Below, in pieces: positions 40,320-49,038 of a stretch of 52,328 nucleotides of DNA (position 1 is its first letter; every line of letters starts with the position of its first letter). The notes below the pieces were generated by a model. It was given only the letters and a program-made list of their open reading frames with translations, was not told where the DNA came from and ran no database searches. Origin of the DNA: Lachnospiraceae bacterium UBA7050. GTDB taxonomy: Bacteria; Bacillota; Clostridia; Lachnospirales; Lachnospiraceae. The position numbers and the translations under genes were made by a program. The stretch is taken from NCBI GenBank assembly GCA_002493905.1, contig DLAJ01000031.1, positions 62,345-114,672 of the forward strand. Direction: 5' to 3'.

Positions 40320-40976
40320 TCATCCCCCCATCTCTTTCTGCCGTTTCTCGGCGCATTCCTGACTAAATGCGATCATCCGGTTGATCTCATGCTTATAAAT
40401 ATCATCCATACCGCGTTCGTAGCCAAACACAATGTCCAGGCGGTATTTCAACAGCTCTGACTGCATAAAAAGAAAAGCCTGCTGATTATTTTTTATCCGG
40501 AATCCATACTGTTTATGATCCCTGCCCGCAATCACCAGGGTCGTATCCTTATATACCGGAATAACTCCCTCCAGCCTGCCGGTCTCAACCGCGGTATACA
40601 CCCACAAGATATCTGCCATCGGCACAGGCACCAGCCCGATCTTCGTCCCAACGACTGCCTGACTGGTCACGAGCAGTCTGTCACACATTGCGCATGCAGG
40701 CAGCTCCCTGTCGATGATCTGTAACTGCTGCGGCGAAAATGGCTTTAGAAGCTTTTTTGTCCGAATGCCCGCAATCAGCCACAACGTCCCGAACAAAATT
40801 GCCGGGAAAATCATTCCTGCCATCGCAAGCGACAGCCCAAATGGAAAATGGTCAATCAGAAAAGTGGCAAACGTCAGAAAAAAGATCAACAAGAAAATAA
40901 AAAACGGAATTTTTAATTTTTTTGTGCTCCAGCAATAAAGGTGATACAAATTGCCATAATGTTTCAGCTGTTTCAT
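40320..40976 (-). CDS. Two-helix membrane protein of unknown function
   Basis: 218 aa. Two membrane helices at about 22-43 and 48-70 are followed by a soluble domain with CAMCDRLLVTSQAVVGTK, a VPVPMADILWVYTAVET strand pair and an Arg/Lys-rich end. The start has GGAGGAG upstream. Coupled to the next small gene. This layout is seen in several small Lachnospiraceae families without known function. Divergent from the chemoreceptor gene. Confidence 0.6.
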   Translation of the reverse strand: MKQLKHYGNLYHLYCWSTKKLKIPFFIFLLIFFLTFATFLIDHFPFGLSLAMAGMIFPAILFGTLWLIAGIRTKKLLKPFSPQQLQIIDRELPACAMCDRLLVTSQAVVGTKIGLVPVPMADILWVYTAVETGRLEGVIPVYKDTTLVIAGRDHKQYGFRIKNNQQAFLFMQSELLKYRLDIVFGYERGMDDIYKHEINRMIAFSQECAEKRQKEMGG

Positions 40977-41210
40977 AAAAAGCTCCTCCGCCGTAAAACG
41001 ATCATCCTTATCATACCAAAGTTATATGAGCTTCTCAAGATGATTTTACTCCTTCCGGGTCTTAAATTTTTCCGTAAGAATCCTGTTCAGTTCATTTGTT
41101 TAGTTCATTATGTCCGCTCCCTCATCTTCATCAGGTCGTCACAGTTAAAACGACGGGAGGCATTACGCGCAATCCTGGTACAAACCGTTGAAAAAATGGT
41201 ATATATCGGT

Positions 41211-41239
41211 TTGCTAACTAAATCTTTCTATGATAAAAT
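41211..41239 (+). promoter_or_regulatory. SigA-type promoter of the chemoreceptor gene
   Basis: TTGCTA (41211-41216) and TAAAAT (41234-41239) with a 17-bp spacer. The leader of about 95 nt contains CCCAATC...GATTGGG (41270-41309), a long-loop hairpin just before the ribosome binding site. The rest of the 365-bp gap shows nothing recognisable. No flagellar-sigma match. Confidence 0.6.
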
Positions 41240-41341
41240 AATAAGTATCATTTTCATACAAAGCATCATCCCAATCGGGGGGAAGCTTGTTGTAATATGC
41301 CTGATTGGGTAAACTAAAACTTTTACATCAGGAGAACGCTT

Positions 41342-43330
41342 ATGGAAGCAAAAACAGAAAAACAGTCTTTTTTAGGAAGCATTAAGGGGAGGGTTATTCT
41401 TTATACGGCGTTAAGCACGATCGTAATTATTGTTGTGACCGCTGCAATCAACGGCTTCGTGCTATATGATGCACTGAAATCAAGCGAGCACAGCATCCTC
41501 ACTTCTGAAGCGGAAAGTACCAGCGACGTCATCGATGAATGGCTTGTCGGTCAGGCAAACATTGTTGAAACAATGAAAAACGCATTGTCAACCATGCGTA
41601 AGGACGACCCGGAAGCCATTATGGATTTTTTGGAAGCGAATCTGGCAGGCAATCCCGATGCCCTTATGTATTACTGCTGTTTTGGATATAACGGCGGTGT
41701 TCTGCCGGCAGACCATTCCAGTCTCGATCTCGATCCGACCACCAGAGGCTGGTGGATTGACGCCATTGCAAAGGACGGGTTAATCTTCACCGCTCCTTAT
41801 ACGGATTTTGCCACCGGACAGATGATCGTATCCATTGCCGTTCCCTGTACCATTGATAACGAGCAGGCTGTTGTTCTTGCCGATATTACAATTGACAGCC
41901 TCATTGAAATCGTAAAAAATGTGAGCACGGACGAGAGCATACAAACGTTCCTGCTGGCGGGAGACAACAGCGTCATCACCCATGAAAATGAAGCGTATCT
42001 TCCGAAAGAAGAGGGAAATACGATTTTAACCGACGTACTGCGGATCAATTTGGAAAATCAAAATATCTCCACCTTTACTGACTATGACGGTGAAAAAAAA
42101 TATTGCGTCACAAGAACGATAAAAACTACCGGATGGAAAATGGGTATTACGCAGAGCGTATCCGTGATCGGCAGCAAGGTTGGCAGCAATCTGGTGTTCC
42201 CCTTGATCGCGGATATTGTTCTTCTCGCACTGTCCATTATTGTGCTGAATATCGTTGTCTCCCTTATGTTAAAGCCTCTTAGCGAGCTGAAACGATTTGT
42301 CATAGAAAAAGTAATCGGAAGCCAGAATTGCAGGGCCGAAAAATCAGAGGTAAAGGAAATCAGCTACTTAAAAGCAGAGCTGGAAAACCGGGTGATCTCT
42401 ACCATCCGCAAAACACAGCAGGAAACCGTCCGTATACAGGATATGGTATCCGGCACGAACGAGCATGTTTCCAAAATGAACGGAAACATCATGGAAATCA
42501 GCTCAATCATGGAAGAAACCGGTGCAAGCGTCACTGGACAGACCCAGAGCATCGCCGAGATTGACGATACCTGCAAAGGCGTGACGAATGCAATCGACGA
42601 ACTGGCGGAAAGCGCGCAGACCATTACAGACCGTGCAGCGGAGATCATTGAGCGGGTTGCCCAGATGGTTCCCGAAGTGCTGGAGGATAAAGAAAATGCG
42701 ATCAAGGTGACTATGGACAGCAGAGAAAAGCTGAAAACCGCAATCGAGGAAACCAAGGTCATCAGCCAGATCGTAGAGGTATCTCAGGCAATCAGTGAGA
42801 TTGCAGGACAGACAAATCTTCTTTCATTAAATGCCTCCATTGAGGCTGCAAGGGCCGGCGAAGCCGGAAAAGGCTTTGCGGTCGTCGCGGAAGAAATCAA
42901 GAAACTGAGCGAGACAACAGGCAGCGAAATAGAAAAAGTAAATGCACTGACAGAAAAAGTCTTAAAAAGCGTCGGGACACTCTCCGAGGCAAGCAACCAC
43001 ATTATCACATTTCTTGATGAAATTGTGCTGAAGGATTACGATAAGCTGGAAGCACTGGCAGATAATTATAAAGAAGACGCTGATTATTATGCGCAGGTCA
43101 GCAATCAGTTAAGCGAACATGCAAAGGAACTGCGGAGTTCTATCGCCAGCATCAACGAGATACTTGGTACGATCAACTTATCGCAGCGTGAATTGGACAC
43201 AGCCGTACAGTCTGTAAACGGGAATTTGCAGGAAATCACTTATGCGAGTGAAACGGTCTCGGATGAGACACAGAATGTGATGGAAAGTATCTCATCCCTT
43301 CAGACAACCATACAGCAGTTTCAGCTTTGA
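41342..43330 (+). CDS. Methyl-accepting chemotaxis protein with Cache sensor domain
   Basis: 662 aa. Transmembrane receptor that controls CheA. Membrane helix 1 at about 17-38, an extracellular dCache_1-type domain (about 40-280; PDALMYYCCFGYNGG, TTRGWWIDAI, FTAPYTDFATGQMIVSIA), helix 2 at about 285-310, a short HAMP-like linker and a long coiled-coil signalling domain. The hairpin tip is perfect (EIAGQTNLLSLNASIEAAR, then AGEAGKGFAVVAEEIKKL). The domain resembles those sensing amino acids or organic acids. Implies motility. No C-terminal CheR tether. Confidence 0.93.
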   Translation: MEAKTEKQSFLGSIKGRVILYTALSTIVIIVVTAAINGFVLYDALKSSEHSILTSEAESTSDVIDEWLVGQANIVETMKNALSTMRKDDPEAIMDFLEANLAGNPDALMYYCCFGYNGGVLPADHSSLDLDPTTRGWWIDAIAKDGLIFTAPYTDFATGQMIVSIAVPCTIDNEQAVVLADITIDSLIEIVKNVSTDESIQTFLLAGDNSVITHENEAYLPKEEGNTILTDVLRINLENQNISTFTDYDGEKKYCVTRTIKTTGWKMGITQSVSVIGSKVGSNLVFPLIADIVLLALSIIVLNIVVSLMLKPLSELKRFVIEKVIGSQNCRAEKSEVKEISYLKAELENRVISTIRKTQQETVRIQDMVSGTNEHVSKMNGNIMEISSIMEETGASVTGQTQSIAEIDDTCKGVTNAIDELAESAQTITDRAAEIIERVAQMVPEVLEDKENAIKVTMDSREKLKTAIEETKVISQIVEVSQAISEIAGQTNLLSLNASIEAARAGEAGKGFAVVAEEIKKLSETTGSEIEKVNALTEKVLKSVGTLSEASNHIITFLDEIVLKDYDKLEALADNYKEDADYYAQVSNQLSEHAKELRSSIASINEILGTINLSQRELDTAVQSVNGNLQEITYASETVSDETQNVMESISSLQTTIQQFQL

Positions 43331-43390
43331 AAAATCCACAAAGCGGATTAAATTCAGTTTTTAAGAAATCCATAAAGCTGTTTTCACTCA

Positions 43391-43414
43391 GAAGAGTCAC
43401 AAAACGGACTCTTC
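43391..43414. other. Perfect hairpin 60 bp after the chemoreceptor gene
   Basis: GAAGAGTC/GACTCTTC arms of 8 with an 8-nt loop and no T run; may protect the mRNA 3-prime end. Confidence 0.45.
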
Positions 43415-43433
43415 CGGGCTTGGAAATAGGGTA

Positions 43434-43470
43434 TAAAAAAATCGCCGCCTTATCAGCGGTGATTTTTTTT
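43434..43470. terminator. Bidirectional terminator between the chemoreceptor and the DUF6033-like gene
   Basis: AAATCGCCGC/GCGGTGATTT stem with one mismatch, T8 on the plus strand and T7 on the minus strand. Serves both convergent genes. Confidence 0.85.
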
Positions 43471-43492
43471 ATCCTGCATCCATGATCCTGCA

Positions 43493-44242
43493 TTAAATGG
43501 TATAATCCATCCTGCCGCCGCTTGGCATGACGCCATGCGCTTTGACATCGTTCCAATCCAGATTTTGAATCTGGGTAAGCAGATCGTCCAGAGAGTCCGA
43601 TTCCAGATGTGCTGTTTTCGTCCACTCACCGCGCTCTGCCGCCTCTGCCCTGGAATCCCGGCGCGCCTCGATGCGCTCTTCCTCTTTGCGCTTCTTCGCT
43701 TTTTTCTCGTCCGCCTTTGCCGCTTCCTTCTTATCGGCTCTCGACTGTTCCAGGCGCTCGCGCTGTTTTGCACCCGCCTGTTCTAAGTCTGCAAAGAAAT
43801 TCATTTTCCCATCTTTGCCAACCGAAACGCCCATGCGCAAAACGTCGTCCGCTTTATCGCCAAGCTGTTCTTTTGCCTCGTCCAACTTTGCTGTTGCGTC
43901 ATCGATCATGGACATGTATTTCTCTTTTGTCCTGCCGTCCTTCGCCATTGCTTCCAGCTCATCGGCATGAATGAGTACGCTGTACTGCTTGATGCCGCGG
44001 GAAAGATACGCTTTCGCCTGCTCGTTGTTCTCATAGCGGCCTGCCATGATGTCCATTTTGTCCCCGTACTTTTCCTGCAGTTCCTTTAATACTTTCTTTG
44101 CACCTGCGCTTAGTTTCGTTTCCTGTACGCGTTCCGACTCACTGCCCTTTGCTGCCGCACTGCTTCTGCCGCGCTGCGTGCTCTGCGTGGAATTCCCGTA
44201 AATCCCCGCTTCATAAGCACTGTAACCATTAATCTTATCCAT
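43493..44242 (-). CDS. DUF6033-like protein of unknown function
   Basis: 249 aa from ATG 44242, with AGGAGG 10 nt upstream. The opening MDKINGYSAYEAGIYG and LSAGAKKVLKELQEKYGDKMD match, from memory, a Lachnospiraceae family annotated DUF6033. The middle is helical; residues about 165-215 form a very charged Lys/Glu/Arg coiled coil, and the C-terminus has LDDLLTQIQNLDW. Soluble. It faces a chemoreceptor gene, and its upstream region contains CCGATAT, which resembles a flagellar-sigma -10, so a link with motility is possible but unproven. Confidence 0.6.
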   Translation of the reverse strand: MDKINGYSAYEAGIYGNSTQSTQRGRSSAAAKGSESERVQETKLSAGAKKVLKELQEKYGDKMDIMAGRYENNEQAKAYLSRGIKQYSVLIHADELEAMAKDGRTKEKYMSMIDDATAKLDEAKEQLGDKADDVLRMGVSVGKDGKMNFFADLEQAGAKQRERLEQSRADKKEAAKADEKKAKKRKEEERIEARRDSRAEAAERGEWTKTAHLESDSLDDLLTQIQNLDWNDVKAHGVMPSGGRMDYTI

Positions 44243-44284
44243 CTTCGACCATCCTCCTTGAATCAACCGCTGCTGAAATCCGTT

Positions 44285-44338
44285 TCAGTTCTCTAAAGCC
44301 TCTGAAAATATATTTCCAGTTATTGTATATATCGGCAT
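44285..44338 (-). CDS. 17-codon small ORF upstream of the DUF6033-like gene
   Basis: ATG preceded by GGAGG at 4 nt; encodes MPIYTITGNIFSEALEN and stops 42 nt before the next ATG. A good ribosome binding site and the position in the leader suggest a leader peptide; a gene remnant is also possible. CCGATAT lies about 12 nt upstream of GGAGG. Confidence 0.35.
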   Translation of the reverse strand: MPIYTITGNIFSEALEN

Positions 44339-44381
44339 TCTTCCTCCTATTCTTATATCGGAATTACTCTTTTCACGCATA

Positions 44382-44418
44382 AAAAAGGACGTCCTGCAAC
44401 ATAACGGACATCCTTTTT
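44382..44418 (-). terminator. Terminator of pepD
   Basis: AAAAAGGACGTCC/GGACATCCTTTTT stem with one mismatch and an 11-nt loop, T6 on the minus strand, about 80 bp after the pepD stop. Confidence 0.75.
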
Positions 44419-44501
44419 CTTATCAGCCGCTTTCCTGACCGGCTTCTGCTTTCAGGGAAGCCCCCGCCGGGCAGCACGTTTATCTGAAGGCTGTTTTGCG
44501 G

Positions 44502-46046
44502 TCAGCGCGCGCTTTTTTTCCCGATCAGCGCCCGCAGGTACTCATACATTCTTCCGACACTCGCAATGTGCATGCGCTCCGATGTCGTATGAATATCCGT
44601 TAAATCCGGACCGAACGATACGCAGTCCAAGCCGGGCAGCTTTGCTGAGAGCAGTCCGCACTCCAAGCCCGCATGAATGACTTCCACCCTTGGTTCTTTT
44701 CCGAACAGTTCACGATACTGTGCGATCATGCATTCGCGTAACGGCGAGTCCTTACGGTATTCCCATGCCGGATAATCTCCATGGCAGGACACCGTGCCGC
44801 CCGCAAGCGCCGACAATGCCGTCAGCTTCTCCCGCAGCGCGTCCTTCGCGGAAGCCACCGAACTGCGGATGGAATGATCCGTCTCAAGCCCTTTTTCCGT
44901 TAGACGGACGATCCCCATATTCAGGCTCGTCTCCACCAGACCGTCAATGTCCGTGCTCATCGCCTGCACGCCGTCCGGCACACAGGCAAGGAAACGCGCG
45001 GCCGTTTTCGTTGAGGCTTCATCCAGCGCATAGTATCCCGACTCTGCGAAATCACCACATCCGGTATCCCCCGGTTGCAGTTTTATTTCCCTTTCACCGC
45101 ATCCCGCGTCATCAGATGCATTCGCGCTGTCTGTTTCACCGAAAATCAGTAAGACCCGCACACCCGCATCCCTGTTGGCAAATTCTTTTTGCAACATCTT
45201 ATCATATTCCGCCACTGCCGTTACAAGCGCTTCCTTCTCTTTAACCGGGATCACAAGCTCCGCCTCCGCTTCCACAGGAATCGCGTTATCCTTTGTCCCG
45301 CCCGTACAGGAGACAAGCGCATATGACATTTTCACAGACAAGCCGTTAAGGAATCGTCCCATAAGGACATTCGCATTTCCGCGCTGTTTATGAATTTCCG
45401 CGCCGGAGTGCCCGCCCTGCAGCCCGTCAATGCGCACGCGCGCTGTCACTCCCCTGCTGCGTTCTCTTTTCACCGGAATTACACTGTGTACGCGCACGCC
45501 GCCCGCACAGCCGACCGTGAGCACGCCCTCTTCCTCGGAATCAATATTGATCAGCCTTCTTCCTTTCAGCATGGACAGGTCGATCGCCGCCGCCCCGTTC
45601 ATGCCGACCTCCTCGTCCGTCGTAAACACCGCTTCCAGCCTCGGATGGGAAAGCGCCTCATCCTCTAGAAGCGCCAGCACATACGCAAGCGCAATCCCGT
45701 CATCCCCGCCGAGACTCGTTCCTTTTGCATAGACCGTATCCCCCTCTACGCCAATGTCCAGCGCGTCATGCTCCAGCGACAGCACACAGTCCGCGTCCTT
45801 GACCGCAACCATGTCCATATGCCCCTGAAGGATGATCGGTTCCTCCGCTTCATAACCGTCGGACGCCTCCTTGATCATAATGACATTGTTCGCCTTATCC
45901 TGTACATAAGAAAGACCATGTTCTTTTGCAAAAGAAACCAGATGATCGCTCACCGCTTTTTCATTCCCCGAACCGCGTGGAATGCGGGTAAGCTCCTCAA
46001 AATGATCAAATACGCGCTGCGGGTAAAGCCCTGTCAGTACACCCAT
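44502..46046 (-). CDS. pepD: Aminoacyl-histidine dipeptidase (M20C, PepD)
   Basis: 514 aa from ATG 46046 with AGGAGG 7 nt upstream, slightly longer than the usual 480-490. Cytoplasmic di-zinc peptidase for Xaa-His dipeptides. Metal ligands and catalytic residues are visible in LQGHMDMV, LGGDDGIALA, TTDEEVGMNGA and the C-terminal HTTSERM segment; HAGLECG is conserved. An insertion near 310-345, rich in Asp/Gly with paired Cys (DDAGCGERE, GDTGCGDF), explains the extra length. Single gene with its own terminator. Confidence 0.93.
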   Translation of the reverse strand: MGVLTGLYPQRVFDHFEELTRIPRGSGNEKAVSDHLVSFAKEHGLSYVQDKANNVIMIKEASDGYEAEEPIILQGHMDMVAVKDADCVLSLEHDALDIGVEGDTVYAKGTSLGGDDGIALAYVLALLEDEALSHPRLEAVFTTDEEVGMNGAAAIDLSMLKGRRLINIDSEEEGVLTVGCAGGVRVHSVIPVKRERSRGVTARVRIDGLQGGHSGAEIHKQRGNANVLMGRFLNGLSVKMSYALVSCTGGTKDNAIPVEAEAELVIPVKEKEALVTAVAEYDKMLQKEFANRDAGVRVLLIFGETDSANASDDAGCGEREIKLQPGDTGCGDFAESGYYALDEASTKTAARFLACVPDGVQAMSTDIDGLVETSLNMGIVRLTEKGLETDHSIRSSVASAKDALREKLTALSALAGGTVSCHGDYPAWEYRKDSPLRECMIAQYRELFGKEPRVEVIHAGLECGLLSAKLPGLDCVSFGPDLTDIHTTSERMHIASVGRMYEYLRALIGKKSAR

Positions 46047-46185
46047 ATACCGTCCTCCTTTTCTACCTTCCCGAAAAAGTGTTCCCGTGCATAGAACTTG
46101 ATATAAAATGCCTATTCTTGCACGCAATTACAGAATTTGCGCCGCTTTCCAATTCTGCATACCAAAAAATCCTGCATACCAAAAT

Positions 46186-46737
46186 CTAGCGTTCCGATTT
46201 TAACAGCGCATAATAACAGGCATCGCAGACTCCCTGATTATTCCAGTCAGAACTGCGTAACGTTCCCTCATATTTCATTCCGCATTTTTTCATGACTTTA
46301 CCAGAATTGGGGTTTCTTGGATCGTGCCTTGCTTCAATCCGGTTTACGTCCACTACATCAAACAGAAAGTCCATAACCGCTTTCAGTGCTTCCGACGTAA
46401 TTCCTTTATGCCACCAGTTTCTTCCAATGCAGTAGCCAACATGTGCCATGGAAACGTTTTCTTTTATATTTACGACCGCAATATCGCCAATCGGCTCATC
46501 TCCATTGTCTTTCAGTACAATCGCCCAATGATAATACTGTTCGCTGGAATATTGATTTACCCAGTCGTCTGTTACACGCTGGCTTACTTCCTGACCTGAA
46601 TGGGCCGGCCACGTCAAATATTTGGTGACTTCCTGATCCGATGCCCAGTTTTGATACATTGCCGCAGCATCCCCAGGCACATATCGCCTTAAAACCAGCC
46701 GTTCCGTCTCTAACCTTTGCGTTCCACAATGTTTCAT
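46186..46737 (-). CDS. GNAT N-acetyltransferase, RimJ/RimL type
   Basis: 183 aa from ATG 46737, with GAAGGG 8 nt upstream. The RimJ-type opening ETERLVLRRYVPGDAAAMYQNWASD, VGYCIGRNWWHKGITSEAL (acetyl-CoA loop) and ARHDPRNPNSGKVMKKCGMKYEG show in order. Such enzymes acetylate protein N-termini or small amines. Stands alone, between the rhomboid and pepD genes. Confidence 0.88.
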   Translation of the reverse strand: MKHCGTQRLETERLVLRRYVPGDAAAMYQNWASDQEVTKYLTWPAHSGQEVSQRVTDDWVNQYSSEQYYHWAIVLKDNGDEPIGDIAVVNIKENVSMAHVGYCIGRNWWHKGITSEALKAVMDFLFDVVDVNRIEARHDPRNPNSGKVMKKCGMKYEGTLRSSDWNNQGVCDACYYALLKSER

Positions 46738-46877
46738 AAGTTTAGCCCTTCTTTTCAGATTCCAATCACCCTGATGATCTGCTATAAATTTGCCGATATT
46801 CTGATATAGGCAAATCGAATACACCACGTTGTTCATCTTATAAATAAACCGCAATCGGACCTTTTACAGTCAAACGA

Positions 46878-47486
46878 TCAATTCTGTCCTGTCATGGATT
46901 TTTGTTCTTTATGACTCATCCATCCGAATAATACCATTACAAAGCTTATAATGATTCCTGCGGCAAAGCCAAAGACATGCGTCAAAAACGACCCGATATT
47001 ATCGTTCGCAAAGACAAAAAATGCAATTACGATGATCGTGTCCAACCGATACCACTTAAGCGCGAAATTTTGTGGAAACCTTAAATAACATACAACAAAA
47101 ACAGCGATCAGCGCAAAGATCCCTCCCGATGAACCGCCTCCATAAACCGGTACGGAATAGTTTATGATTACAGAGCAGGCGGCTTCCGCCAATATCCCGC
47201 ACAGGATAAACAGAAAAAGGGTCCTCCATTTACCGATAAACGGGCTTAACAGAGAACCAACGGCTAATAATGCAAGAGAATTAAAGAAAATATGCACAAA
47301 GTCGAAATGCAGGAAAATGCATGTCAGCCACCGGAAATATTCATGATCCAGATACTCCATGCTCGTGGAGCCCCAATGTTCAAATGCTGTTCCCGTTATC
47401 TGTGAATATATATAAATAGGGATAAAACATAATACCAGAATGACTGCCATTAAATTATTTTTCAGCCAATGAGTCACAGATTTCAC
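46878..47486 (-). CDS. Rhomboid family intramembrane serine protease
   Basis: 202 aa from GTG 47486, with GGAG 6 nt upstream. Six membrane helices. The HFDFVHIFFNSLALL segment (H..HxxxN), GGGSSGG (G-x-S-G with the catalytic Ser) and LTHVFGFAAG (catalytic His) are present. It cleaves membrane proteins within the bilayer; substrate unknown. Its ribosome binding site overlaps the end of argJ and the gap is 13 bp, so it is probably translated from the argJ transcript. Confidence 0.88.
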   Translation of the reverse strand: MKSVTHWLKNNLMAVILVLCFIPIYIYSQITGTAFEHWGSTSMEYLDHEYFRWLTCIFLHFDFVHIFFNSLALLAVGSLLSPFIGKWRTLFLFILCGILAEAACSVIINYSVPVYGGGSSGGIFALIAVFVVCYLRFPQNFALKWYRLDTIIVIAFFVFANDNIGSFLTHVFGFAAGIIISFVMVLFGWMSHKEQKSMTGQN

Positions 47487-47499
47487 AATATTCTCCTTT

Positions 47500-48780
47500 T
47501 TACGAACGATAGTCCCCGTTGATCTTGACATAGTCATAGGTTAAGTCACAGCCCCATGCGGTGCCTTTTGCCTCTCCCTGATTCAGGTTCACGTGGACGG
47601 TGATCTCATCCTCCGAAAGAAGCTTTGCCGCCTCTTCCTCTGAAAACGGCAGGATCAGGGCATTGCCGCGGCATACCGCAATCTTTCCTGCTGCCGACTC
47701 TACGTCCACTTCCATCCGGTTGATGTCAAAATCCGCCTCCGCATAGCCGATTGCACATAAGACCCTGCCCCAGTTGGCATCCCTGCCGAATATCATGCAT
47801 TTCACAAGCGGAGAGCGGATCACGCTTTTTGCCACCGTAATTGCCGTATCCTGATCGGGCGCTCCCGTAACGGTACAGGTAATCAGCCTTGTCGCGCCCT
47901 CGCCGTCCTTCGCGAGCATTTTGGTAAGGTCGCGCATAACCAGATACAGCGCCTGCCTGATACATGCATACGCCTCATCCTCCGCGTCAATCAGCGGATT
48001 GCCCGCCAAGCCGTTTGCCATCACGCACACCATGTCGTTCGTCGAGGTATCTCCGTCGATGCTTAAGCAGTTATAGGTCACCTTGACGATCTCATCAAGC
48101 GCTTTTTGAAGCAGGGGCTGTGAAATTGCCGCATCGGTCGTAATAAAGTTTAAGGTCGTCGCCATATTCGGATGGATCATGCCGCTTCCCTTTGCCATAC
48201 CGCCGAGACGACAGGGTACGCCGCCGATCTTGAATGTGACTGCCGCTTCTTTTTTTACCGTGTCGGTCGTCATGATCGCATTGACCGCCCGCAGGTTTCC
48301 ATCCCGGCTTAATCCCTTTGCCAGCTCCTCCACATGCGCCTCAATCGGTTCCATCGGCAGAATCTGTCCGATCACGCCGGTGGACGCCACGACGACCTCC
48401 TCCGGTTTGATGCCGAGCGCCGCGGCCGCCAGTTCACACATGCGCTCTGCCTTTTCTTCTCCGTCCGCATTGCAGGTGTTGGCATTTTTGCTGTTTGCGA
48501 TCACCGCCTGCGCCATACCGCCCGTCTTTATAAGATTCCGCTTCGTCACGATGACCGGCGCGCCCTTTACCTTATTCGTCGTATAGACCGCCGCCGTCAC
48601 ACAGGGGCGTTCGCTATAGATCATGCAGAGATCGTTTTTATCCGGATTGCTGTTTAAGCCGCAGTTTAGACCGCTTGCCGTAAACCCTTCCGCCGCGCAC
48701 ACGCCGCCCTCTATATACGTATAATCATTGACTTCTTCCATTTCTTTCATAAAATTCTCATTCTGCATTTTTGCGCTCAT
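47500..48780 (-). CDS. argJ: Glutamate N-acetyltransferase / amino-acid acetyltransferase ArgJ
   Basis: 426 aa. Arginine biosynthesis: recycles the acetyl group from N-acetylornithine to glutamate and may also use acetyl-CoA. The proenzyme self-cleaves before the Thr of MATTLNFITTDA, present near residue 195 and preceded by GSGMIHPN. TTDTVKKEAAV, SIDGDTSTNDMV and GRDANWGRV are conserved. The first codons MSAKM come from a family A leader; the second Met is at 48768. No other arg gene is nearby; a rhomboid gene follows. Confidence 0.94.
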   Translation of the reverse strand: MSAKMQNENFMKEMEEVNDYTYIEGGVCAAEGFTASGLNCGLNSNPDKNDLCMIYSERPCVTAAVYTTNKVKGAPVIVTKRNLIKTGGMAQAVIANSKNANTCNADGEEKAERMCELAAAALGIKPEEVVVASTGVIGQILPMEPIEAHVEELAKGLSRDGNLRAVNAIMTTDTVKKEAAVTFKIGGVPCRLGGMAKGSGMIHPNMATTLNFITTDAAISQPLLQKALDEIVKVTYNCLSIDGDTSTNDMVCVMANGLAGNPLIDAEDEAYACIRQALYLVMRDLTKMLAKDGEGATRLITCTVTGAPDQDTAITVAKSVIRSPLVKCMIFGRDANWGRVLCAIGYAEADFDINRMEVDVESAAGKIAVCRGNALILPFSEEEAAKLLSEDEITVHVNLNQGEAKGTAWGCDLTYDYVKINGDYRS

Positions 48781-48882
48781 GCTATGAACTCCTTTCTTTG
48801 CGAGCAGCTAATGCGCCAATGTTTGCGATGCTCGCAGCGCAAACTTGGGATTGAAAATTTTTAATTTTCAATCTTATCCTCC
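48766..48882 (-). promoter_or_regulatory. Dispersed structured leader, family A, copy 2 (argJ)
   Basis: Same order and same core of about 77 nt as the dprA copy: AU hairpin, 11-bp stem with bulged A, TGCGAGCA loop, TGCTCGCA complement, AAGAAAGGAG, ATG. The spacer between AGGAG and ATG differs (TTCATAGC), so the alternative loop pairing there is lost. The AU hairpin loop differs by one base. The gap to the plus-strand lipoprotein gene holds no other feature recognised beyond a probable promoter area. Confidence 0.7.
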
Positions 48883-49038
48883 GTTTTACGATATATTCTC
48901 ATAGAACATACTGATACCGTTCATTTTTTGCCTATCTGCTATTATAAAACACTTCTCTTAGAATTACCACTTCAAATTCTTTATGTTATAATAATCATGC
49001 CGCTTTCATTACAACGTTGCAAAAGGAGCATATACCCC

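Noticed and set aside
41000..41341. c-di-GMP riboswitch before the chemoreceptor gene
   Set aside because: The conserved GEMM blocks were not found; only a simple long-loop hairpin is visible.
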